From the NCBI GenBank assembly GCA_977006965.1, contig OZ345374.1:1984001-2048000 (forward strand): a DNA stretch of 64,000 nt, given 5' to 3'. This DNA comes from Phymatolithon calcareum (Eukaryota; Rhodophyta; Florideophyceae; Hapalidiales). Shown in pieces: positions 51,330 to 61,984 of this stretch. The translations under genes were made by a program, and so were the position numbers. The notes below the pieces were generated by a model that worked only from the letters and a program-made list of their open reading frames with translations, was not told the DNA's origin and did not search any database. How positions within the stretch are numbered: position 1 is the stretch's first letter; every line of letters begins with the position of its first letter.

Positions 51330-51510
51330 ATCGGGTGAGTCGTCGGGCAAGTAGGCGCGCTGGCAGGCGCGACAAGCGCGCAAGCCGGCGCGCAGGCAGA
51401 CGAACAGACGTGCAGGCGGATGGGCATGTAGCCGTGAAGGCAGGAGGAGGAGCGCAGACAAGGGCGCAAGGGTCAATCGGCCGGCGGGCGGGCACGACTA
51501 CTAGACGTGC
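51330..51510. repeat. GC-rich degenerate short repeat (GGCAGGCGCG-like)
   Basis: Low-complexity tract built from variants of GGCAGGCGCGCAAGC and GGCGCGCAGGCAGACG, about 180 bp, in otherwise AT-rich DNA. ORFs through it (51257-51568) are Arg-rich by composition only. Confidence 0.75.
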
Positions 51511-52799
51511 ACACAGGACGTTTTTGTGCTGGCGAAGCGTGCGCCGGCCTCGTTTCTCCACGTGTTAGACGCTAAGTAGGACCTCTGGTCGGAACCATAG
51601 TGGGCTAGAAGACCCACGTCGACCGCACGGCGCTGGCTTTCTGACTGATGGTAATGGTTGCCTGTTGTTAAGGGCCTTCTTCCCCATTTTTGGAACCATC
51701 GAGCTTTCAAAAGCCGTATTTCGCAAAAGAATGCTCATAAACTGGATGAAAAATTCATTTATTTCGTTTGCACCGACGAGACTGTATCACCAGGGGAGTG
51801 TTATGGCACTCCCCTGGTATCACTTAACTCAATTGGGTTCGAAGAAAATGTAAAGAAAGATGTGAAATATTTTCAAATATGCCCATTCTCCTCAGTTTTC
51901 AAGCATTACAGAAAACCGCTTACTGTGTTTCTTTCGTCCAGTGCAACCTGAATAATATATTAATATATTTTCCTTCTGCACCTTTGCCGATTTCAAAAAA
52001 CGTCAAGCTGCCCATCCATTATGTTTGTAGGGAATGGCGACGATCATCATTGCCATCCTCTACAAATTTTATCTTCAAGGACAGTACATTCAGAGCTATT
52101 TCCCGGGTTAAATCGATTATTCCTCGTCACCTCAGGACGAAATTCATCAACGCCCAAAAACAGCGAGAGGTACGCTCAAGAGATTTCGAAAATTCGAGAG
52201 TTGGCGATACGGAGTCACTCCGCGAGTGGACAAGCCACGTGCCGCATTGATACATGTCGATGGTGACGTAAACATAAGTGTGATGGCAAACTCGAAGGCA
52301 ATAGAATGTAGAAAAGACTGTTGTCGGCACCGCCTGGAGGAGAAGGAAAGTAACCTCCACGCCATATGTGAAACGTGGTAAAAGCTTTTCTCCGTCTCAA
52401 GAACGCAAACAGTTGTGTCAGAGACTTCTAAGAGCATCGCCTAAGCTGAGAGACCGGATGAGCCCGCGAGGGATGAGTGCAACAAAGACGAGCAAGAGAG
52501 CATGAAATTATTGCAGATTTGTAAGAAAAGACATTTCATGAAAACGTACATACATGTACGGCCCAGGAGAAGACGATAGATATGGGGATTGATTTCGATT
52601 TCGGTTTAATTGAAGCTCCCTTTGTCAATTATCAGTGCACCTGAGAGACTTTTCTTTGCGCTACAATCCTTCGTTTACGTTTTCATTTAAGTAGTTGACT
52701 TCAGACATTTTCTTTGGGCAGTGATAGGTATGCGGAAACTTGATTCCATACTTGTTTTGAAAACTCCCAAATCTTCACCTTGGAATAACGGGGCAGCTT
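51511..52799. other. No gene recognised
   Basis: Spacer with short overlapping ORFs in several frames and no recognisable domain. Confidence 0.35.
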
Positions 52800-53090
52800 T
52801 TGCAAGATGTGGACACTGAAAAAGCTCTGAGCGAGCTTTTGATATTCAGCAGGACCCTCACAGTGTGCATGTAGAACGAAGAAGGCCTCCACTGCGTCCA
52901 CTGAAACCCAGGTTCGAGCAGTAGAGTTCAGCAAATGAGATAGGATTATCTGAGATCGTAAGTTTTTCCGTCCGCCCTTCTGGCGGAGCGTTTTAGCGAT
53001 CTGCACAAAGGCAGATAGCAACGGAGGAAGCCTTACTATATCTTTGGAAGCTTGCGCGCATTTAAACAAACTTGGATTGAATAAAAAGTC
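52800..53090 (+). mobile_element. LINE-A-like 3' fragment, old
   Basis: The translation near 52808-52895 reads VDTEKALSELLIFSRTL then NEEGLH, matching the LINE-A ORF2 end with a stop. The 3' UTR follows (ATGAGATAGGATTATCTGAG ... TTTCCGTCCGCCCTTCTGG ... GCACAAAGGCAGATAGCAAC ... TTTAAACAAACTTGG). Divergence is higher than for the fragments at 33 and 11015. Confidence 0.75.
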
Positions 53091-53099
53091 CTTGCAAGA

Positions 53100-53800
53100 T
53101 TCTCTACCATTATGTCCTCAAGTCCTTTCATCGTGTTTCTCTTCCAATATGCGCTCTCGTGAGTCTTTAGCACTTAAGACGAGGCTTGAGTGCATTGTAG
53201 CGCAACTAGATTTATCACCGCGGTATTACTAAAGAAAGTACTCAATTCCAAATAGATATATATCCACTTTAAGCAACTTAACCGTGTCGTTCTTTCCCTC
53301 ATATAACAAAAATCCCTGGTAACTTGTCTCCAATAGAAATCTTCAGTGATCGGCATTCGTCTTCCTTTTCCCATACCAATATTTCTTTTCTCGTCCTCTT
53401 CTTCGTGACAGATTCCTCCTCCACTTTCTGAAGGGCTTGTCTCAAGTCTTCATATTGCTTTAGATATTAAATATCCTTCGTTGCTGCCCTTATGGTCTCA
53501 TCTCTTCCATAGTACTCTTTGGCTTCTTCAAGGGACCTTTCATGTTTTACAGGAATAATGCAAACCTTTCCGCTGGATGCCGTCTCCTCATAATTTGTGA
53601 TTCTAGTCGTCACAGAAGTCGCATTCGGTCTTGGCGGTGACGAAATATTTTCTGAAACATTCTTGTAGAACGCGCTCTCTGGGGACTCGATTGCCGGCAG
53701 CAATCGATTTGTCAGGGGAGTCACGTATAGCGCGTTCTCCCGCGATAGGTCTATGCAACGCCTTTAGTCTTAGCACATGTATGTGCGAAATGTGTTGCAT
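53100..53800 (-). mobile_element. LINE-C-like fragment, minus strand, decayed
   Basis: Reading leftward: NRLLPAIESPESAFYKN and RSLEEAKEYYGRDETIRAAT (53724-53467), then RERTTRLSCLKWIYI and AVINLVALQ (53374-53174). These correspond in order to the LINE-C segments CLLSAIEAAEGLFF, YQGREED and RLRCLRFLFNRAPL...VELVVL. Frameshifts separate the pieces. Confidence 0.7.
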
Positions 53801-55065
53801 ATCGCGTTCTTTTGGTCGCTCTCTTCTCTAAGACTCCCTCCCATTCACATTTTAAAAATGGGCTGAACAGAATTGGACTACACGGAATTAAAAGCGCTGA
53901 AAACACCATTACCTCCTTTTGCAGTGTATCAGACAGCTTGGAGTCTATGCGCGCTTCGTAGGCCACTTGATTGGAGCGCAGTGGTCACCTTGAACAGGGC
54001 GGCATACTGGTCTCATTGCTTCTAAATGTCTTGCGGACAGGATTCAGCCGCAAAACACAACCACCGACAACAGGGGCATCTATTTGCGAAGAAAAAGCAA
54101 AATATGGTGGCTCTTCTGAAATCTTAGCAGAATAAGCGGAGACAATGTGGAGCTTGCAGAGCGAACCACCTTGACTGTATTGTCGTGAGCTCTTCTGAGG
54201 ATGGAGGTGAAGAAGGCGAAATCTAAGCGGAATAGGGAATAGGGATACAGATTCACTCGTTGCCGAATTCATAATTTCAATGGAAATTCGGCGTGTGCGG
54301 GTCAAGCCGCTAAGTAAAGTAGCACCGCCAGCAGTGTTTAGAAAAGGTACCTGTTTTTCTTTTTGAGCAATTTATCGAATGCAAGTTAAACCTGGCGAGG
54401 ACTTGTAAAAGTTTCTCCGCGGCGTACGACAAGTCGCAGAGTAATGAGAACGGATTAACTGTTCCTCCCGGGGACGGTCGTTGGCTCATTCGCAAGGCCA
54501 TAGCTCCTGTACTTGCCGCTGCTTAGGAATCGTACTGTAATACCACAGGGATGTTGAAGATATTGATATCACAAGTTGACTTGTGGGGAAGATTGATATG
54601 ATCCCAATCTCGAAGGTGAGTGTTTCTCTCCTGCACAACCTGCCGAACTGAGTCACTGCCGAAGTGCAAAGCTGACGACGGAAGGCTAACGTAAGGTGGC
54701 TGAAGGCTCAGATTGGTGCAGCAGAAGGCTGCGACATGCACTGCAGTGAGCTTGCGACGCGCGAATTAAATTAAATTCTGGCTGAATTTAATTTCTGCAT
54801 CATGATGATGCACTCGATAATGACAGGGGATGTAGAATAAAACGTTATGGGAAGCAGTAGTTACTGTGCCGTTACATACTCATACATATACACTGCTGTA
54901 TATGTATGATGTTCGTGATTACAGTGATGTCTGGGATCTTATTCGGCATATTTGAACTGTGTAATTTGGGCTGTGCGCGCCGGCGACTAGCGCCGGCGAC
55001 GCATTCCAACCCGCGTTTGGGTATATCTGCTCGTGCCCTGGACTCAGTGCAGTTTTCGGAGAAAG
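53801..55065. other. No gene recognised; contains one perfect hairpin
   Basis: Spacer before the Copia element with no recognisable ORF. A GCGCCGGCGACTAGCGCCGGCG direct repeat occurs near 54978-54999. Confidence 0.4.
54881..54908. repeat. Perfect 12-bp stem, 4-nt loop palindrome
   Basis: CATACATATACA (54881-54892), loop CTGC, TGTATATGTATG (54897-54908). Confidence 0.95.
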
Positions 55066-55273
55066 TGGGAATTCAGAAGTAAATTGACTTTAGTCTTTAT
55101 TTCGCTTCCTCGTGTGGCTCACGAGGAGTTCCCACCAGGCCAATTCGATCGGCACGCACGCCGATCCAGACTACTCGGATAAGGACGTCCCTAACCATCC
55201 CACGTGTTGTCCAAACAACGGCTTGGCTCTGTTGTAAACACGTGGAAGCGTCAAGTGGGCCCTTCTGATGACA
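55066..55273 (+). repeat. Copia 5' LTR
   Basis: 208 bp, TGGGAATTC... to ...GATGACA. It contains a CCTCGTG/CACGAGG hairpin near 55107-55125. The 3' copy is preceded by TG and the 5' copy by AG, so the true first bases may be TGTGGG with a mutated 5' copy. Confidence 0.88.
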
Positions 55274-55325
55274 ATCCGGATTTCGTTGGGTCTACTTAGC
55301 GAGAACATAGACCACCCTGGGCAAG

Positions 55326-57227
55326 ATGGCCAGCCAGGGCGGTGTAACTACACGTGCTGCCGTCGAGGCCCGGCATGCGCAGTTGCTCAAGAGATGCAGC
55401 TTCATCAAGCCGAAGACCGCCCTCGGCATTGAGATTATCGATCTTTGCAAGGCGATCCTCGAAAAAAATCCTCCCGGGATAGAAGATGGCTCCGATGAGA
55501 TCTATGAAGGCGTGAAGTGTGCTCTTCCCGCTCCCCGATCCGTTTTCACCGAGGAATTCTTCACGTCTCCACTCTTCCCTATTGCCATCTTACAGGCGGT
55601 TATGGATCACTATGACGCCATGTTCATTCCCGATGATCTACATGCCAAGTTGAATCTCCCTGCTGACGATATGGAGAACAAGAGCTTGATGACCTACGTT
55701 TGGTTCGCCTCTATGCTTCAGTGCGACGCCGAGGAAATTTCCTCGGTTATTGAGCAATACCGCTTCAACCGCGGTTCTGCCAATCCCATTCGTAACGGAA
55801 GTTCGCCTCGTCCTTGAGTCTCCGATTTGTCCTTAAATAGATCCCAGAATGATGTAGCTCGAGACCTGCCGGTACAGCCGACACCGCCGTTGTCCCAACA
55901 TCCGGGATCTTTCCGACATTTGAGCTCCAACATTCCGCAGGATAGCCGTGTGGTTCAGGGCATAAAGTTCATGGAAGATCCCACTCCGGTAAGCGCAAGC
56001 GACCCGCATCTACAGGCCGTTCCCGACTTCGCCAGTTGATACAGGCGCACAGGAGATCCGGCGAAGAAGGCCTCAAGCGTCTAGTACTACTTCAAGAACG
56101 AGCGCTTTTCGGGTGATATCACCCAGTCTATCGAGATGATTGTTCGAGATTACGACATCTGCGCCAACCAGCTCCAGCTGACCTCACAGCAGAAGGCCGA
56201 TTTCTTCGTGAACGTATTCAAAGGACCCGCTCGGCACTTCTTCTTCGAGCACCACAAGGCAAACATGTCGTACCCGGAATTGGTAGACATGATAAAGACC
56301 GAATACGACAGCGATGCCCGTCAACTTCAGGTTCAGCATGAGCTTGAAAGCCTTCGCCTTTCGTCGTTTATGCGGACGAAAGGGATCGCAGAAGATTCTG
56401 ATGGCCTTACGGCAGTGGTCAATAGGATCAACCAACTCACACCGCAGTGCCCTCCCGCCTTTCGCAAGGAAAAGAATAAGATACGCTTCCTCCGGAATGC
56501 CGTTCGCGAGGCTTCTTGGGCATTTCAAGCTATCTCCCAGCTCCCTACAATGAACTTTTCGTTCAATAACTTCGTGACTGCTCTAAGAGGCTCACTTGTC
56601 CTATCTGTGGAAGTAGGTTCCTCGAGGGGTCCGGACAATATGCACATTACAGACGTGGAGGCACGAGATGTTTGGTACGAGCGCTACGATCGAAACCCTC
56701 GCTAAGTACGCAAACACGATCCTCCCGGCAGTCGCTCGACTCGCATGCCCCATGGTGGTGTGGCTCATAACATTCGGCCCGCTAGCAAGAACCCAATTGG
56801 AGAAGACGGGAAACCTAAGCTCTGCTACGGCTGTGGTTCGAAGGAGCACTTCAAAAGGGATCGGAAATGTAACCCTGGAGCCGTCCGCGAGTACCAGCGG
56901 AGGAAGCTTGAGAGCGGCGTGCCTGCCGTTCATGTCGTCCACGAACTCGTTCAGGGCATGGAGGGAGATGCGCATCCCTCCGAGATTGAATCAGACTACG
57001 AGGATCCCCCCGAAGCAGAATCAGACCTCGCGGCATTCGACGCTATTAACGATGGAGCTCCTGAGCAGACCAATTTAGTCGTCTCCATGGAAGAATACGA
57101 GGAGCTGGAATACTTCACCCATTGTGTTCAAGCTTCTATGGCGACCTCTCCCCCTCAAGGCGTTGAGGGAAGCTCCAACTTCGCGCAGACATGTGAAGAC
57201 TGCAACGATTTCGCCCAGGATTTTTAG
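55326..57227 (+). pseudogene. Copia gag, broken by in-frame stops
   Basis: Four open segments share one frame: 55326-55817, 55827-56039, 56136-56705 and 56745-57227. They are separated by stop codons, with an extra TAG at 56082, and so form one decayed gag gene. It starts MASQGGVTTRAAVEARHAQL at 55326. The third segment has a capsid-like pattern (QKADFFVNVFKGPARHFFFE ... YDSDARQLQVQHELESLRLS). The fourth has a zinc knuckle CYGCGSKEHFKRDRKC, with spacing C-x2-C-x4-H-x6-C instead of the usual final x4, then an acidic end. Gag would package the element RNA into particles. This copy cannot make the whole protein. Confidence 0.85.
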
Positions 57228-57286
57228 AGCGGCGCCGGGGTATTTCAAGATACCACCGTCGCCGAGACAAATCCTTACGACTTCAG

Positions 57287-57810
57287 ATGAATTCATTTCG
57301 TCGACCCCAAGATGGTATTGGGCGCATCAGTGCCTCAAATATACACATAGCAGCCCTTCGGAAAGTGAGTAACTCAACCCGCCATCCTGGTTTTTGCGTT
57401 GTCATAGGAGTTCCTACCTCTGTCATTGGACGCAAGGAGCTTACTCTCGTCTTATCCTCATTAAGAAGGCGAAGCATCCCCATGGAGAAGTCTTACCGGC
57501 GATTCCGTTTCGCTGATGCTGTGTTCGAGTCCCTCGGCGTCGTAGAGCTTCCTCTTGCGACCCCGAACGGTTTCCCTCCTGTCATCATCGCCATGTATAT
57601 TATGGCCGCGGATATTCCGCCATTATTGGGACTCGACGTTCTTGACGGAGAATCTTTATTCGCCGAGACGGTAACCAACCGCCTTATCAAAAGGGTAGTC
57701 ACCTCACGGGAAGGAGGGGCATTGACATACACTGATGTTTGGGAAATGCCTTTGCTTCGGCATGATAGCCGCTCGCTAAGCTTCACCGACAGTTTGCTCA
57801 CCCCTCGGCG
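57287..57810 (+). pseudogene. Copia aspartic protease region
   Basis: In a different frame from gag. It contains FCVVIGVPTSVIGRKEL, which aligns with the Copia protease active site, usually D-[ST/I]-G-A-x-x-S-V-I-G. The catalytic Asp position is Val or Ile here and Ala is Val. The later PPLLGLDVLDGE matches the conserved ...LLGLDVLD of these proteases. Without the Asp it would not cleave the polyprotein. The frame passes into integrase by a frameshift near 57810. Confidence 0.75.
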
Positions 57811-60372
57811 AACAAACTGTATAACCTTCTACGACGCGCCCGACCGGAAGACACCTCGCCGTCTATTCTGAAGACACTCGAAGATCTCGTTAAGCGTTGC
57901 GATCCTTGTCAGCGTATTCAACATGCCCCGAAACGCTTCCGTGTTTCCCTTGGGGCAGAGGATGTTCGTTTTAACGAGCGTATTTTCATGGACATCATGT
58001 ATATAGACGGATCACCTGTTTTACATGTTGTCGACGAAGGTACAAGGTTCTCCGCCGCCCGTTTTCTCCCAAATTGTGAGACGGCTACAATTTGGAGGAT
58101 ATTTATCGAATGTTTGGCGTACGTCAATACAGGGCTCCCGACCACAATCGTGGTGGACCAAGGTACTGATTTCGGCGAGATGTTCGGCAGTATTGCTGCC
58201 CTCTCCAACGTCAGCGTGGACCGCACCGGTATCGAGGCACACTCAAGCCTCGGTATCGGAGAGCGTTACCACGAGCCTCTCCGAAATACTTATCGCAAAC
58301 TACGTCTTTCGTTCCCTGGCGCCCAACGCGAGCTTTTGCTCTGCTTCGCAGTTAAGGCCATGAACGATACTCTTGGACCCGAAGGTCTTGTGCCATCATC
58401 CCTCGTATTTGGAGAATATCCGTCCGTCCGTGCCCTGGCCGAAACTATCAACCCGAAGGCGACATTGGTAAGCCGTGCCAATATCGCTATGGCGGCCAGG
58501 CGTGAGATGGCTAAGCTTATGGCCCGTATGAAAGTAAACCGCGCCCTCAGACACGCCGTTCTGTCTGCTGCAGATAAAAACTACGAGCCAGGCGATCAAG
58601 TTCTGGTTTGGAGGGAGAAGCAGGTTGAGCATCGCATCGGAGAGTGGTTAGGCCCATACGATGTTGTTGGTACAGAGCCAGCGCGAAAGCTCGTATATGT
58701 CCGCGATGCCGAAGTCGCACCTGCGAGACCTTTTAGAATAGCTCAAGTCAAGCAGTACTTTCCGCCAGAGGAGATCTCGGAGTCGTTCTTTGCCGAAATC
58801 CGCAAGTCTCTTAAGCCGTTTAAGTCACCAGAGACAAGCGCGACTTTCCTCACTGAGATCATTGATGAGAGAGACCCCCGCTCTAATTCACCTGCGATGC
58901 GAGAGGCTAAGATTAAGAAAATCAAAGTCCTTTTGGAGCGAGGCACGTTCAAGGTGCTCCTTCAAGAAGAGCTTCCCGATGGGGCGAACACGCTCACCGT
59001 GCGCTTCTTCCTGGCAATTAAATCTACGGAAGACAGAAAAGTGAACTACAAGGCCCGCTATGTCATTGGGGGGCACCGCAATAGACTAAAGCACCTCATA
59101 GTGCACACATCGCAAACTCTGCAGCCTAGCTCTGCCCGCTTGCTACTCGCGCTCGCATCCCTCTTCGGTTATGACGTGTGGACCGCGGGTGTCACGCAGG
59201 CCTACCTCGAGTCAGCAGATGGCCTAGCCCGCGATCTGTTTATCCGGAATTCCGCCGCCGAATTTGAAATTGACAAGGACAAGTGCCTTCAGCTTCTTCG
59301 CCCGCTTTATGGGCTTAGTGAATCAGGCGATTTTCGGCATGCCACATTGGACAAGCATCTCCGCGATGACCTATGAATGGCCCCTCTCGACTCTTACTCT
59401 GCCCTTTATGTGCTCCTAAAGGATGGCTTGCTACAAGACCTTAGCGGTAGCTACGTGGACGACCTCTTGCGTACAGGTACCGCAGACTTTCGGCAGTTGT
59501 GTCGAAAGACCCACAAGAAGTTCAAAATGTCAGAAGAGGAGGTTCTTCCTGTCACGGTTGCCGGTTTCCAGCTGTCTGGAGATAATGAATCTGGATTCAA
59601 GCTAGACCAGAATCATTATCTTCGAAAAATCGAGGAGCTTTCGATGTCTTCTACCTTCTCCCAGTTCCGTTCCATGCGAATGAAAATCGCGTGGCTTAGC
59701 AATTCCCGTCCCGATTGCCTGTTTGAGATCTTTCAATTGGCTCAGGTGACGGAGGCCATCTATACTGAGAACAAGTGTAGCTGCATTAAGGCGCTTAACC
59801 GCACCGTGCGATACGCTGTCAAGAACCCGCTGTCTATCTCTTTTCCCCGCCTTGACTCTGAAAGCCTTCACGTTGTGCGATTTTCGGACGCGTCCTTTAC
59901 AAAAAACCGAGACTATTCCTCCCATCTAGGATACATCGTGCTTCTCGCCGATGGTAATGGAAACGCAATTCCCTTGTCCTTTAAATCCTACAAGGCACGC
60001 CGAGTCACCAGGTTTGTGATAGCAGCGGAGGTGATAGCCTTTAGTGACATGTTTGACGTGGCTTTTACACTCAGCTCCGAGCTGAAGAAAATTTTGGGAG
60101 CTCGTGTTCCTCTTTGTTTGCTCACGGACAGCAATTCTCTTTTCGATTTCATCTCCAAAGGATCTCGGACATCCGAGAAGCGCATGATGATCGACATCGC
60201 AGCTGCCCGTGAAGGCTATAAGAACTATTCCGTCCCCGAAATAGGCTTTGTTCGAAGCAAACACAATCTGGCGGATGGTCTGACAAAGACCATGAACCAA
60301 GCTGGGCTACAAAGCTTTATCAGGACGGGTCAACTCGTTGTTGAACCGGAACAATGGATTGTTCGAAGCTAA
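57811..60372 (+). pseudogene. Copia pol: integrase, reverse transcriptase, RNase H (one in-frame stop)
   Basis: One frame from about 57811 to 60372, interrupted by a TGA at 59374-59376. The start carries the integrase zinc-binding remnant KLYNLLRRARPED ... CDPCQRI. The core has FMDIMYIDG, TIVVDQGTDF and GIGERYHEPL, supplying a D-D-E-like set. The RT follows with RGTFKVLLQEELPDG, ARYVIGGHRNRLKH, LTQAYLES-like VTQAYLES and LRPLYGLSESGD before the stop, then SYVDDLLRTG with the catalytic YVDD. RNase H has VRFSDASF, AAEVIAFSD, LLTDSNSLFD and KHNLADGLTK. ATG follows the stop directly. The domain order and motifs are Copia-type. The single stop is probably a C-to-T change (CGA to TGA). Confidence 0.9.
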
Positions 60373-60451
60373 AGGAATTTTTCAGGCCACATCAATGTCA
60401 ATTTTTATTTCTCTTCGGTCTCTGTTCTACAAGTTGAAAAGCTTCTGCTAT

Positions 60452-61567
60452 CTAAGGATTATCAGAGTCCTCACCACCGCACTTTTGAAGAACTCCATCA
60501 AGAAGTCGTATCGGGTACAATTCGGCACTATCCGCGCTCAGCGCTTTGCGGGTGTCGATGGCCACGCAATGGTCAACGACCCCGCTCTGAGTTATTCGCA
60601 CAATCCAAACGCCTTTTGCCTCTTCCGTCAACCAAGAAAAAAGCGATAGCGCTTGGGATTTGTTCGCTCTCTTGATATCTTCCGGCAATCCCCGTAATTC
60701 GATCTTGAAGGACATCTTGCGCAACAGAGGCGCAACCTGTCTCACCGACGAGAACGACCGCACCAGTTGAGCTAGCTCCCTCGTGGTTGTATGTTGAACT
60801 TCGCGGGGGCTCAAGCCTTTACCAGTAAGCTGTTCGAGTTCTTCCACGGCTACCGTGGAGGCTTTCCTACCGAGTAGGCGATCGACTTCGTTGACGACCG
60901 CATCGGAGATACAATCCCCATTCCTCCCGTTCTCGACATGCCGGGCCAATTTTCCGAAGCGCTTTTCAAGATACGGAGCAATATCCGGAGATGGTGACTG
61001 CGCCATCGGCCCGCCGATCAGGACCGAAACACCCCGAAACAGATGACACCACTGCCAGAGACGCATTCGATGATATGTTGCTACCTTCCCGCCGGGGGCG
61101 CTAGCCTTGTAAAGCAACGGAGGATCGACTTTCTCAAGGCGCCTCCCGAAAACATCTTTCGCCCGATCGGATACAGCCCGCAATGGCCAAGTGCAAATTT
61201 CGTCTTCCCGCTCGCAAAGTCTTAGAGAACGTCGGTCAATCTGGTGGAAAGATTTGTGTCCACGATTCATCGATGAGCTCCCATAGTGAATGCCGACCTC
61301 CAAGCGACGCCCGCAACGCCCGATCGACCCGTCGCCCACGAGGATTGCTCGAACATTCCATATGTTTTTCCGAATCGGCCGAGGATTATTCCAAGCCTTG
61401 TGCCATGCGGGCAGGTGGCTGCCAATTTTTTGCGGTGGAGGGGACACATCACACGTTATCGAGGAGAGGTGCCACTCAGATGCGCTGGCGGTGCCTGCCC
61501 GGTGACATTGTGGGAATTCAGAAGTAAATTGACTGTTGTCTTTATTTCGCTTCCTCGTGTGGCTCAC
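60452..61567 (-). CDS. Antisense ORF in the Copia element, possible papain/OTU-type cysteine protease
   Basis: 371 codons without a stop on the strand opposite gag-pol, between RNase H and the 3' LTR. The first ~19 codons lie in the LTR. A later Met (100, 168 or 188) could be the real start. The best-looking part is residues ~190-360. NGDCISDAVVNEVDRLLG puts a Cys (219) at a helix start, as in OTU/papain-fold DGNC motifs. VWIVRITQSGVVDHCVAID has a His (333) on a strand, followed by ADSAE with an Asp (346). Those three could be a catalytic triad. The helical stretch LRKMSFKIELRGLPEDIKRA lies between. The sense genes of this element are broken many times, whereas this ORF is open. I cannot name a family with certainty. 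Chance openness is the main alternative. Confidence 0.5.
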   Translation of the reverse strand: MSHTRKRNKDNSQFTSEFPQCHRAGTASASEWHLSSITCDVSPPPQKIGSHLPAWHKAWNNPRPIRKNIWNVRAILVGDGSIGRCGRRLEVGIHYGSSSMNRGHKSFHQIDRRSLRLCEREDEICTWPLRAVSDRAKDVFGRRLEKVDPPLLYKASAPGGKVATYHRMRLWQWCHLFRGVSVLIGGPMAQSPSPDIAPYLEKRFGKLARHVENGRNGDCISDAVVNEVDRLLGRKASTVAVEELEQLTGKGLSPREVQHTTTRELAQLVRSFSSVRQVAPLLRKMSFKIELRGLPEDIKRANKSQALSLFSWLTEEAKGVWIVRITQSGVVDHCVAIDTRKALSADSAELYPIRLLDGVLQKCGGEDSDNP

Positions 61568-61718
61568 GAGGAGTTCCCATCACAACCCTCTCGATCCGCA
61601 AGAACGCCGATCCTCTTACTCAGTTAGAGACGTCCCTAACCATCCCACGCGTTGTCCAAGCAACGGCTTGGCTCCGTTGTAAATGCGTGGAAGCGCCAAG
61701 TGGGCCCTTCTGACGACA
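61511..61718 (+). repeat. Copia 3' LTR
   Basis: 208 bp partner of 55066-55273, TGGGAATTC... to ...GACGACA. Most differences are in a ~55-bp block after TTCCCA. The same CCTCGTG/CACGAGG hairpin is present. Confidence 0.88.
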
Positions 61719-61869
61719 CTTAGGGTTGATGTTCAAGTTTTTCTTGATATATCAATGATATTGCTCTACATTCTTGTACAATTTGTTCAAATATAACACC
61801 AACTTTCGGAGTACACGTGTAAAAGCTATTATTGTGCAATCTTAATTCCACCAAGAGGTATAGTTATGA

Positions 61870-61972
61870 TTCGATATCGATGATATTTTTGGAAAAAGGC
61901 TGATATTCGTTGATATTGGGAAAATTTGGCTGATATCTGATATTTCGTTGATATCAAAATATCATTCCTAGT
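61870..61972. repeat. GATAT-rich low-complexity tract
   Basis: About 100 bp with ten or so GATAT words (CGATATCGATGATATTTTTG, GATATTCGTTGATATTGGG, CTGATATCTGATATTTCG). Confidence 0.8.
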
Positions 61973-61984
61973 CCTGGGCACTGT

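Larger units (their letters stand above)
55066..61718 (+). mobile_element. Copia-type LTR retrotransposon, complete but decayed
   Basis: 6.65 kb between two 208-bp LTRs. Internal order is gag, protease, integrase, reverse transcriptase, RNase H, which defines Copia/Ty1 (integrase before RT). A 1.1-kb segment after RNase H carries a long antisense ORF. The LTRs differ at roughly 10-12% of positions by eye, so the insertion is old. No TSD is visible. It is not related to the solo LTR at 20394. Confidence 0.92.

Noticed and set aside
51330-51510. CRISPR-like array
   Set aside because: Short degenerate repeats without uniform repeats or spacers, in a eukaryotic genome.
51257-51568. Arg-rich ORF
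   Set aside because: Arises from the GGCAGGCGCG repeat. The opposite strand is equally open.
55061-61723. TSD for the Copia element
   Set aside because: GAAAG on the left and CTTAG on the right do not match, so none is claimed.
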